Made by a program: the position numbers and the translations under genes. Shown here one piece after another: positions 28,982-35,194 of a stretch of DNA of 41,675 bases. This stretch comes from Chlorobiota bacterium. GTDB taxonomy: Bacteria > Bacteroidota > Ignavibacteria > Ignavibacteriales > Melioribacteraceae. The notes beneath the pieces were generated by a model. It was given only the letters and a program-made list of their open reading frames with translations, searched no databases and was not told the DNA's origin. The first letter of the stretch is position 1; each line of letters begins with the position of its first letter. Where the stretch lies: assembly GCA_013151245.1 (NCBI GenBank), contig JAADIR010000024.1, positions 1 through 41,675 on the forward strand, given 5' to 3'.

Positions 28982-29680
28982 TTATTTTATAGAGCTAATC
29001 TCATCCTTCGAAATTTCCAAGCCGGGTCCCATTGTGCTCGATAAATAAAGACTCTTCACGTAAGTTCCTTTTGCAGACGAAGGTCTTAATTTTATTATCG
29101 TTGTAATGAAGGCAAGCGTATTATCAACAAGCTGTTCGCTGCTGAAATTAAGTTTGCCGAGCGAGACATGGATGATGCCGGTTTTGTCAACGCGGAATTC
29201 AATTTTACCGGCTTTAACTTCCGTTACGGCGGTTGCTACGTCTTTTGTAACCGTTCCGCTTTTCGGATTCGGCATCAAACCGCGGGGACCTAAAATACGC
29301 CCCAACTTACCAACTTCCGACATCGTATCGGGAGTTGCAATCACAACGTCGATATCAGCCCATCCGCCTTTAACCTTTTCAATAAACTCCTCAAAGCCTG
29401 CGTATTCCGCGCCTGCGTCAAGAGCCTGCTGAACCGCGTCTCCCTTAGCAAATACTAAGACCTTAACGGTTTTTCCGGTTCCGTGGGGCAGAGAAACTGT
29501 TCCTCTTACCATTTGGTCGGCGTGTCTCGGATCAACGCCCAATCTTATAGCGCAATCCAAAGACTCGGTAAATTTTACTTTTGAAAAATCTTTCAAAGTC
29601 TGTATTGCATCTTCAAGAGAGTATTCTTTTTCAAGGTTAACTTTCTCTCGGATTTCTTTCATTCTTTTTGACAGTTTCAT
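28982..29680 (-). CDS. rplA: 50S ribosomal protein L1
   Basis: L1 forms the mobile L1 stalk that interacts with E-site tRNA. The 232-residue protein starts [14 protein letters not shown] and has [45 protein letters not shown] and the signature region [23 protein letters not shown]. The C-terminus [17 protein letters not shown] is typical. It lies between rplK (25 nt) and rplJ (70 nt). L1 is an autoregulator in enterobacteria, but the 17-nt nusG-rplK spacer offers no obvious operator. Confidence 0.98.
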   Translation of the reverse strand: MKLSKRMKEIREKVNLEKEYSLEDAIQTLKDFSKVKFTESLDCAIRLGVDPRHADQMVRGTVSLPHGTGKTVKVLVFAKGDAVQQALDAGAEYAGFEEFIEKVKGGWADIDVVIATPDTMSEVGKLGRILGPRGLMPNPKSGTVTKDVATAVTEVKAGKIEFRVDKTGIIHVSLGKLNFSSEQLVDNTLAFITTIIKLRPSSAKGTYVKSLYLSSTMGPGLEISKDEISSIK

Positions 29681-29705
29681 ATCCTTACCAATTAAATTTC
29701 TTTTG

Positions 29706-30134
29706 TTAGTTATCTTCGACTACTACGCCCATGCTGCGGGCGGTTCCTGCAATAATTCTAATAGCGTTATCAATATCATTTGCATTTAAATCGGGCATTT
29801 TTGCTTCGGCAATTTCTTTTAATTGCTCGGTTGTAATTTTCCCTACTTTAACTTTATTCGGTTCGCCCGAGCCTTTTTCCAAATCAATTGATTTTTTGAT
29901 AAGAACGGCCGCCGGAGGAGTTTTAGTAATGAATGTAAACGATTTATCTTTGTAAACAGTAATGACAACAGGAATAATCAAACCTGCTTTGTCCGCAGTT
30001 TTTGCGTTGAACTGCTTACAAAACTCCATTATGTTAACGCCTTTTTGACCTAACGCGGGGCCTACGGGAGGCGAAGGATTAGCTTGACCCGCCGGGATCT
30101 GGAGTTTGATGTAACCTTCAATCTTTTTAGCCAT
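29706..30134 (-). CDS. rplK: 50S ribosomal protein L11
   Basis: L11 is part of the GTPase-associated centre and is needed for stringent-response signalling by RelA. The 142-residue protein starts [46 protein letters not shown], the classical N-terminal domain with its proline-rich switch, and ends [15 protein letters not shown], the rRNA-binding C-terminal domain. It follows nusG by 17 nt and precedes rplA by 25 nt. Confidence 0.98.
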   Translation of the reverse strand: MAKKIEGYIKLQIPAGQANPSPPVGPALGQKGVNIMEFCKQFNAKTADKAGLIIPVVITVYKDKSFTFITKTPPAAVLIKKSIDLEKGSGEPNKVKVGKITTEQLKEIAEAKMPDLNANDIDNAIRIIAGTARSMGVVVEDN

Positions 30135-30151
30135 TGTTTTACCTTGTTATT

Positions 30152-30697
30152 TTATTTTTCTAATTCTGCTTGTACAAAATCCAATTCAACAGGGGTGTTC
30201 CGCCCGAAAATTGAGACCGTAACTTTTATTTTCATTTTATCTTCGTTTACTTCCTGAACTACTCCCGAAAAATTATTGAACGGACCATCGACAATTTTAA
30301 CTAAGTCGCCCGTTCTGAATATTGTTTCGGTTCTTTCGGTTTCGCTGTTTTGCGTAATGCGTCCTACGATTCTTTTCACTTCGGAAGGCTGAAGCGGATT
30401 CGGTTTGTTTCCTTGTCCCAGAAAACCCATTACCGAAGGAGTATTCACAATAAAATCCGTTACCTTTAAATCAAGGTCGGCATTTACTAAAATATAACCT
30501 GGAAAGAAATTTTTTGTTTTGGTACGCTTCTTTCCGTCTTTTACGACAAAAACTTTCTCCGTGGGAACCAACACTTCATGGATTCTTGCGCGCAATTCTT
30601 CATTTTCCTGAAGTTCGGCGTCTATTAGGTTTTTAACCTTATTCTCGTGCCCCGAGAAGGTTCTGACAACGTACCATTTTCCTAAATTTTCATCCAC
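30152..30697 (-). CDS. nusG: Transcription termination/antitermination factor NusG
   Basis: NusG binds the clamp of RNA polymerase, affects pausing and links transcription to translation through S10. The 181-residue protein has the NGN domain (about 6-115, starting KWYVVRTFSGHENKVKNLIDAEL, with FFPGYILVNADL) and a C-terminal KOW domain (FRTGDLVKIVDGPFNNFSGVVQEVNEDKMKIKVTVSIFGRNTPVELDF). The start is GTG, only 2 nt after the secE stop, so coupling to secE is likely. No insertion domain is seen. Confidence 0.98.
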   Translation of the reverse strand: MDENLGKWYVVRTFSGHENKVKNLIDAELQENEELRARIHEVLVPTEKVFVVKDGKKRTKTKNFFPGYILVNADLDLKVTDFIVNTPSVMGFLGQGNKPNPLQPSEVKRIVGRITQNSETERTETIFRTGDLVKIVDGPFNNFSGVVQEVNEDKMKIKVTVSIFGRNTPVELDFVQAELEK

Positions 30698-30699
30698 GA

Positions 30700-30882
30700 T
30701 TAAAAAATTCCTTTTAAGATTTCGTTTAGCGCCATATCAATTACATAAGTAAAAGCGGCAAATAAAAGAACTACAACAATCACAACCGAAGTAGATTCTT
30801 TTAATTCATCTTTCGTCGGCCAAGTAACTTTTTTCATTTCCTTGACAACGTCGGTAAAAATTTTTTGAATTTTTTCTTTCAT
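30700..30882 (-). CDS. secE: Preprotein translocase subunit SecE
   Basis: SecE clamps SecY in the membrane and is essential for secretion. The 60-residue protein is the short single-membrane-span type. An amphipathic N-terminal helix with the signature EMKKVTWPTKDELKESTSVV is followed by a transmembrane segment at about residues 33-53 (VIVVVLLFAAFTYVIDMAL). It lies between tRNA-Trp (23 nt) and nusG (2 nt), the conserved arrangement in many bacteria. Confidence 0.97.
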   Translation of the reverse strand: MKEKIQKIFTDVVKEMKKVTWPTKDELKESTSVVIVVVLLFAAFTYVIDMALNEILKGIF

Positions 30883-30905
30883 AATCTCTATCAGTTTGTT
30901 ATTTG

Positions 30906-30978
30906 CACGTCAGGAGGGACTCGAACCCCCAACCTGCGGTTTTGGAGACCGCTGCTCTACCAATTGAGCCACTGACGT
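30906..30978 (-). tRNA. tRNA-Trp (anticodon CCA)
   Basis: The cloverleaf is complete: acceptor ACGTCAG/CTGACGT, D arm GCTC/GAGC, anticodon stem GCGGT/ACCGC with loop CTCCAAA (anticodon CCA), and T arm GGGGG-TTCGAGT-CCCTC. The discriminator is G, usual for tRNA-Trp. The 3' CCA is not encoded. It sits between rpmG (10 nt) and secE (23 nt), a placement found in many bacteria. Confidence 0.97.
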
Positions 30979-30988
30979 ATAAAATATT

Positions 30989-31156
30989 TTATTTAGTTTC
31001 CTTAAAAACCACGTGCTTGCGAACAACCGGATCGTATTTTTTAAATTCGACCCTTGCCGGATGGTTGCGTTTATTTTTTGTCGTCGTATATCTGTATCCG
31101 GTTTTTGCCGTACTTTCAAGTATAATTGTCTGTCTTGCGTTTTTTGCTTTAGCCAT
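30989..31156 (-). CDS. rpmG: 50S ribosomal protein L33, zinc-free form
   Basis: L33 is a small large-subunit protein near the E site. The ATG at 31156, with GGAG about 7 nt upstream, gives 55 residues starting [16 protein letters not shown] and ending [16 protein letters not shown]; the longer open frame reads back through tRNA-Thr and is not real. The protein contains no cysteine, so it is the C- (zinc-independent) form. It is squeezed between tRNA-Thr (39 nt) and tRNA-Trp (10 nt), so its message must be released by tRNA processing on both sides. Confidence 0.96.
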   Translation of the reverse strand: MAKAKNARQTIILESTAKTGYRYTTTKNKRNHPARVEFKKYDPVVRKHVVFKETK

Positions 31157-31195
31157 TTTTAAGCTCCGTAAAAAATTTAATCTTAAAACTTTTTG

Positions 31196-31268
31196 AGCTG
31201 ACGACCGGGATTGAACCGGTGACCTCATCCTTACCAAGGATGTGCTCTACCGACTGAGCTACGTCAGC
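31196..31268 (-). tRNA. tRNA-Thr (anticodon GGT)
   Basis: The cloverleaf is complete: acceptor GCTGACG/CGTCAGC, D arm GCTC/GAGC, anticodon stem CATCC/GGATG with loop TTGGTAA (anticodon GGT), and T arm ACCGG-TTCAATC-CCGGT. The discriminator is T and CCA is not encoded. It is the third tRNA of the Tyr-Gly-Thr series, separated from tRNA-Gly by the GIY-YIG element. Confidence 0.97.
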
Positions 31269-31375
31269 TAGTAATTGTTAAATTATTGTTTACATCTTGC
31301 AACAATAAAGAAAGATTATAAATGGATTCCCGCTTTCGCGGGAATGACAGAAATGTCTGATATCCAGCTCTCTTT
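31269..31375. other. Spacer with palindromes between tRNA-Thr and nuclease remnant
   Basis: No gene is seen. The spacer holds the palindrome at 31326-31345 and, right after it, a small GACA/TGTC repeat. It probably marks the decayed downstream boundary of the nuclease element. Confidence 0.6.
31326..31345. repeat. TCCCG/CGGGA palindrome, copy 2
   Basis: ATTCCCGC and GCGGGAAT pair perfectly (8 bp) around loop TTTC. It belongs to the TCCCG...CGGGA group seen elsewhere in the window and lies between the truncated nuclease copy and tRNA-Thr. Confidence 0.65.
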
Positions 31376-31486
31376 TTATTTACAAAATAATGTAAACCCT
31401 ATCAATCTTTTTAGAACATCTTGCGTCGAGCCGATATAATAAACATCAGCTTTCTCGCTTTTCAGTATGTACGCTGAAAAACTCAT
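31376..31486 (-). pseudogene. Truncated second copy of the GIY-YIG nuclease gene
   Basis: From its ATG this copy is almost identical to the intact nuclease gene for about 85 nt (two differences, changing Glu22 to Gln). It then diverges after codon 28 and ends at a stop, giving 36 residues, MSFSAYILKSEKADVYYIGS onward. The AYI and YIG motifs and Arg27 are present, but His31, Asn32 and the catalytic Glu63 region are lost, so it cannot be an active nuclease. Like the intact gene, it starts 2 nt after a tRNA-like acceptor end (CTCCCGC). It is a recent partial duplicate. Confidence 0.85.
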
Positions 31487-31488
31487 GA

Positions 31489-31519
31489 GCGGGAGATCCC
31501 GATTCTTCGGGAAACCCGC
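31489..31519 (-). pseudogene. tRNA-Gly acceptor relic with inserted palindrome
   Basis: Read on the minus strand, this is GCGGG, then a TCCCGA/TCGGGA palindrome, then CTCCCGC and T, directly followed by CATGAG of the truncated nuclease copy. The outer parts match the two strands of the tRNA-Gly acceptor stem. The whole tRNA body is replaced by the palindrome at 31497-31512. It cannot function as a tRNA. Confidence 0.6.
31497..31512. repeat. TCCCG/CGGGA palindrome, copy 3, inside a tRNA relic
   Basis: TCCCGA and TCGGGA form a 6-bp stem around a 4-nt loop TTCT. It occupies the place of the tRNA body between the two acceptor strands of the relic. Confidence 0.7.
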
Positions 31520-31526
31520 TAAAAAC

Positions 31527-31592
<66 letters not shown>

Positions 31593-31607
<15 letters not shown>

Positions 31608-31847
31608 TTTTATCTTATCGAGTTTCCTCTTTACTCCTTTCAGCGATTTTAGAAATCTCTCTCTTTTAACCGCTTCGCTTCGAGTTTCAAACTCTTCATG
31701 ATACTCCAAAACCCACGGTTGATATTTTTTCGTCCACCGGGCTTTCGGACTATTATGAACTTCCAATCTTTTTAGAACATCCTCCGTCGAGCCGATATAA
31801 TAAACATCAGCTTTCTCGCTTTTCAGTATGTACGCTGAAAAACTCAT
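31593..31847 (-). CDS. Small GIY-YIG nuclease-family protein, tRNA-linked
   Basis: The 84-residue protein is a stand-alone GIY-YIG domain, the fold of UvrC N-terminal and some homing nucleases. The motif is AYI (5-7) and YIG (17-19); other landmarks are Arg27, His31-Asn32 and the presumed catalytic Glu63 (KRERFLKSLKG). No second DNA-binding domain is present. Its ATG lies one base after the discriminator of tRNA-Gly, so no ribosome binding site exists outside the tRNA. Its last codons (Ser-Gly-Glu-Leu-stop) lie within a degenerate tRNA copy. Activity and target are unknown; a selfish or homing-type role is inferred from the context. Confidence 0.88.
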
Positions 31848-31848
31848 G

Positions 31849-31922
31849 AGCGGGAGACGGGATTCGAACCCGCGACCAACAGCTTGGAAGGCTGTGACTC
31901 TAGCCAGCTGAGTTACTCCCGC
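31849..31922 (-). tRNA. tRNA-Gly (anticodon TCC)
   Basis: The cloverleaf is complete: acceptor GCGGGAG/CTCCCGC, D arm ACTC/GAGT, anticodon stem ACAGC/GCTGT with loop CTTCCAA (anticodon TCC), and T arm GCGGG-TTCGAAT-CCCGT. The discriminator is T, as in known tRNA-Gly. CCA is not encoded: the bases after the discriminator are C and then the ATG of the nuclease gene. It is the second tRNA of the cluster, 84 nt after tRNA-Tyr, and the parent of two degraded copies downstream. Confidence 0.97.
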
Positions 31923-32006
31923 TAGTAAAAATTCTGAAAAAAGGATATGACTGACGAAGTAAGCGAATAGGTTTGGGTATATTCTCCTTCATCCTTCATT
32001 CTTATG

Positions 32007-32089
32007 TGGGCAGGGAGGGAATCGAACCCCCTCAGGCGTTGCCAACGGATTTACAGTCCGCCCCGACTCTCCTACTTCGGCGCCTGCCC
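32007..32089 (-). tRNA. tRNA-Tyr (anticodon GTA)
   Basis: This is a class II tRNA with a long variable arm (GGC/GCC stem). Acceptor GGGCAGG/CCTGCCC, D arm CCGA/TCGG, anticodon stem GCGGA/TCCGT with loop CTGTAAA (anticodon GTA), and T arm GGGGG-TTCGATT-CCCTC. The discriminator is A and CCA is not encoded. It is the first gene after the promoter-like site and begins the cluster Tyr-Gly-Thr-Trp-secE-nusG, similar in order to that of enterobacteria. Confidence 0.96.
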
Positions 32090-32126
32090 CGGTAATTTTC
32101 AAAATGTCAAATATTAACGAGCATCA

Positions 32127-32155
32127 AAAATATCAATTCTTTCAAGAAAATGCAA
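32127..32155 (-). promoter_or_regulatory. Predicted promoter for the tRNA-secE-nusG-rpl-rpo cluster
   Basis: On the minus strand TTGCAT (32150-32155) and TATTTT (32127-32132) are spaced by 17 nt. The downstream part also reads TATTTTTG, matching the TAnnTTTG element of Bacteroidota promoters. A start about 8 nt further would leave a leader of about 30 nt before tRNA-Tyr. It lies just after the korB terminator. Confidence 0.7.
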
Positions 32156-32168
32156 GTATTTTTTCGAA

Positions 32169-32202
32169 TAAAAAAGGCTGCCTGAATAAATTCAAACAGC
32201 CT
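32169..32202 (-). terminator. Rho-independent terminator after korB
   Basis: On the minus strand AGGCTGTTTGAA and TTCAGGCAGCCT pair (12 bp with one mismatch or wobble) around a 4-nt loop and run into TTTTTT. It lies about 26 nt after the korB stop and separates the metabolic block from the tRNA cluster. Confidence 0.9.
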
Positions 32203-32227
32203 TTGGATTTGTAGCAATCATTAATTA

Positions 32228-33262
32228 CTAATTTACTTCCCAGATATTTCCTTCGCTTAAAAGCATTTCCAGAGTCCCTTTTCCTTTCTCTTCAGTAACG
32301 TTTTTTATTTGCTCCTGCAAAGCTTCGCCGTAAGTTTGTTTTCTTATGCTTCTGAAAACGCCTACCGGCGTAGGAAGGTTGGGATTATCAGTCATGTGAG
32401 CCAAGATGAAGGCTAAGATTCCGCTTTCATCTTTTTCATGATGAACGATAACATCATCAATCGTATATTTACCGTCGTTCAAATTAACGGCTTTCGGCTC
32501 GAATCCGTCGAGAATTATTCCTTTTTCTTTCTCTTTGCCAAAGAGCATCGGCTGACCGTCTTCGAGAACCAGCATGTGATCGTCTTTAACGTCTTTTTTC
32601 GAAACGTCGTCAAAAGCGCCGTCGTTAAAAATAACGCAGTTTTGGAAAATTTCAATAAACGCCGTTCCCTTATGTTCAGAGGCTTTCTCGAATATTTGCT
32701 GCATGTGTTTCGGTTCGCGATCGACCGTTCTTGCGACAAAAGTAGCATTGGAGCCGAGAGCTAATGAAATAGGATTAAACGGATAATCAATCGAACCGTA
32801 AGGAGAGGTTTTAGTAATTTTTCCCTTTTCCGACGTCGGTGAATATTGTCCTTTAGTCAATCCGTAAATTCTGTTGTTGAACAGAAGCAGTTTAATATCC
32901 ATATTTTTACGGCAAGCGTGAATAAAGTGATTACCGCCGATGCTCATCAAATCTCCGTCGCCCGTTGCAACCCACACCGGATGGTCGGGCAATGCAAGAG
33001 TCGTTCCGGAAGCTAATGCCGGCGCGCGTCCGTGAATACCGTGGAATCCGTACGTAGATAAATAATACGGAAATCTGCTTGAGCAGCCGATGCCGGAAAT
33101 AACAATCGGTTCGTGTTTTTGATATCCTATTTTTGCAAATGTTTTTTGAATTTGCGAAAGGATAGAATAATCGCCGCAACCCGGGCACCAACGCACGTCA
33201 AGTCCGGAGGAGAAATCTTTAGGTTTTAACGGTTCAACGTTTATCTTTGTGTTATCAGTCAT
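32228..33262 (-). CDS. korB: 2-oxoacid:ferredoxin oxidoreductase, beta subunit (2-oxoglutarate type likely)
   Basis: This subunit binds thiamine diphosphate and, with KorA, interconverts a 2-oxoacid and its acyl-CoA using ferredoxin. The 344-residue protein has WCPGCGDYSILSQIQ (Cys pair of an iron-sulfur site), GIGCSSRFPYYLSTYGFHGIHGRAPALASG, and the TPP motif GDGDLMSIGGNHFIHACRKN...NNRIYGLTKGQYSPTS. The ATG at 33262 has GGAGG at 5-nt spacing; a TTG four codons earlier is within that binding site and is not used. It overlaps the end of korA by 8 nt. A terminator follows. 2-oxoglutarate as substrate is the best guess from sequence type. Confidence 0.92.
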   Translation of the reverse strand: MTDNTKINVEPLKPKDFSSGLDVRWCPGCGDYSILSQIQKTFAKIGYQKHEPIVISGIGCSSRFPYYLSTYGFHGIHGRAPALASGTTLALPDHPVWVATGDGDLMSIGGNHFIHACRKNMDIKLLLFNNRIYGLTKGQYSPTSEKGKITKTSPYGSIDYPFNPISLALGSNATFVARTVDREPKHMQQIFEKASEHKGTAFIEIFQNCVIFNDGAFDDVSKKDVKDDHMLVLEDGQPMLFGKEKEKGIILDGFEPKAVNLNDGKYTIDDVIVHHEKDESGILAFILAHMTDNPNLPTPVGVFRSIRKQTYGEALQEQIKNVTEEKGKGTLEMLLSEGNIWEVN

Positions 33263-35105
33263 TTTTTCCTCCAAGTAATTCTATCATTTTATCTTCAAGC
33301 TCCGAAGATTTAAATGGCAATCCTCTGACTCTGTTATACTGAATCACAGGCAATAAGAATTTGTTTCTAATTAAAATCGCCAACTGCCCTTTGTTAATTT
33401 CGGGAACGAGAACCTTTTTAAATCTTCTCAAAACTTCCTCGGTATTTTTTGGCATAGGATTGATATATCTGAAATGAGCGTGAGAAACTTTATATCCTTT
33501 TTCCCTGGCTTTATGAACTGCGTCGGTAATAGAACCGTAAGTTCCGCCCCATCCGACAACAAGAAGTTCCCCTTCGTCGTCGCCGTCAACTTCAAGTTCA
33601 GGGATGAATTTCTGAATTTTTTCAACCTTCTCTTCGCGAATGCGAATCATTTCGTCATGATTATCAGGATCATAACTAACGTCGCCCGTAATATTAGCTT
33701 TTTCCAATCCGCCGATACGATGTTCGTAGCCCGGCGTTCCGGCGGCGGCCCAAGGTCTTACAAGATTTTCATCTCTTAAATACGGCTGATAATCTTCGGG
33801 AGCCGGAGGATTTGGAACTTCAATCTTCTTCAATTCGCTAACTTCAGGAATTCGCCACGGTTCGGAACCGTTGGCAATGTATCCGTCCGTTAAAAGAATA
33901 ACCGGAGTCATGTGTTTTAACGCAATACGCGACGCTTCAATTGCCATGTAAAAACAATCGCTCGGCGAAGAAGCGGCAACCACCGCAACGGGGGCTTCGC
34001 CGTTCCGTCCGTACATAGCCTGCAATAAATCGGCTTGTTCCGTTTTGGTAGGAAGACCCGTGCTAGGACCGCCGCGTTGAACATTAATCACAACAATAGG
34101 TAATTCGGTAATAACCGCAAGTCCGACCGCTTCGGTTTTAAGCGCAAGCCCCGGACCGCTTGTTGAAGTGATTGCCAATTTACCGGCAAAAGCGGCTCCG
34201 ATTGTTGAAACAACGCCGGCAATTTCGTCTTCCGCTTGAAACGTGGAAACGTTATAGTTTCTGTATTTGCTGAGATACTGCAAAATTTCCGAAGCCGGAG
34301 TAATAGGATAAGAACCGAGGAACAACTCTCTGTCGGACAATAAAGACGCGGCAACAAATCCCATTGCCGTCGCTTCGTTGCCGGAAATGTTTCTATATTT
34401 TCCGGCGGGCAATTTAGCTGCGTTGACTTTATATCTTGTCGTGAAGAGTTCGGCTGTATCGCCAAAATAATAACCGGCTTTAAGCGCTTTGATATTAGCG
34501 TCGATTAAAACCGGCTTTTTGCCGAATTTTTGGTTCACCCATTTCATAGTAGGTTCGAGCGGGCGGTTGAAAAGCCAATACATCATCCCAAGCGCAAAAA
34601 AGTTTTTGCTTCTTGCGATATCTTTCGGGCTTAAGCCGGTATCTTTCAAAGCGGTTTCGGTCATTTTCGAAATGTGAACCGGAATAACCCTGAAGCCTTT
34701 CAGAGAATCGTCTTCAATAGGATTGCTTTCATACTTTGCAAGATTCAATCCTTTTTGCGTGAACGCGTCTATGTTAACAATAATCATAGCGTGCGGTTTA
34801 AGATTCGGCAGATTCTTTTTAAGAGCCGCCGGGTTCATTGCAACCAAAACATCGGGCGAATCGCCCGGAGTGTGAATATCTTTTGAACTGAAATGCAGCT
34901 GGAAACCGCTTACGCCGTAAATAGTTCCGGCGGGAGCGCGTATTTCCGCGGGATAATCCGGGAGCGTATTAAGATCGTTCCCAAGCAAGGCAGTTGTGTT
35001 GCTGAACTGCGATCCGGTAAGCTGCATGCCGTCGCCGGAATCTCCGGCAAACATAACAGTTACGTCTTGCAACTGTTCAACTTCTTTTCCGTTTTCTTCT
35101 TCCAT
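33255..35105 (-). CDS. korA: 2-oxoacid:ferredoxin oxidoreductase, fused gamma-alpha subunit
   Basis: The 616-residue protein combines the gamma domain (about 1-200; MFAGDSGDGMQLTGSQFS, APAGTIYGVSGFQLHFSS) with the alpha pyrimidine-binding domain (about 215-400; GNEATAMGFVAASLLSDRELFLGSYPITPASEILQYLSK, FQAEDEIAGVVSTIGAAFAGKLAITSTSGPGLALKTEAVGLA) and the C-terminal transketolase-like domain. The RGGPSTGLPTKTEQADL stretch is characteristic of the 2-oxoglutarate type. It pairs with korB through an 8-nt overlap (ATGACTGA). No ferredoxin-domain delta subunit is seen. The start is ATG. Confidence 0.93.
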   Translation of the reverse strand: MEEENGKEVEQLQDVTVMFAGDSGDGMQLTGSQFSNTTALLGNDLNTLPDYPAEIRAPAGTIYGVSGFQLHFSSKDIHTPGDSPDVLVAMNPAALKKNLPNLKPHAMIIVNIDAFTQKGLNLAKYESNPIEDDSLKGFRVIPVHISKMTETALKDTGLSPKDIARSKNFFALGMMYWLFNRPLEPTMKWVNQKFGKKPVLIDANIKALKAGYYFGDTAELFTTRYKVNAAKLPAGKYRNISGNEATAMGFVAASLLSDRELFLGSYPITPASEILQYLSKYRNYNVSTFQAEDEIAGVVSTIGAAFAGKLAITSTSGPGLALKTEAVGLAVITELPIVVINVQRGGPSTGLPTKTEQADLLQAMYGRNGEAPVAVVAASSPSDCFYMAIEASRIALKHMTPVILLTDGYIANGSEPWRIPEVSELKKIEVPNPPAPEDYQPYLRDENLVRPWAAAGTPGYEHRIGGLEKANITGDVSYDPDNHDEMIRIREEKVEKIQKFIPELEVDGDDEGELLVVGWGGTYGSITDAVHKAREKGYKVSHAHFRYINPMPKNTEEVLRRFKKVLVPEINKGQLAILIRNKFLLPVIQYNRVRGLPFKSSELEDKMIELLGGKND

Positions 35106-35194
35106 TTAAGATCTCTTCCTAAAAATGATACAAGTGAATTTTTAAAATGTTATGAAAAATAACAAAGCGTTTTCTTATAGCAAAGAAAATTAAA

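Noticed and set aside
30910-31119. Open frame across tRNA-Trp and rpmG, and the long upstream extension of rpmG
   Set aside because: These frames run through tRNA genes; the tRNA fold and L33 family start explain the sequence.
33428-34465. Open frames antisense or out of frame within korA (for example 33474-33779 plus, 34088-34465 minus)
   Set aside because: All lie within a strongly supported korA frame and show no recognisable domain.
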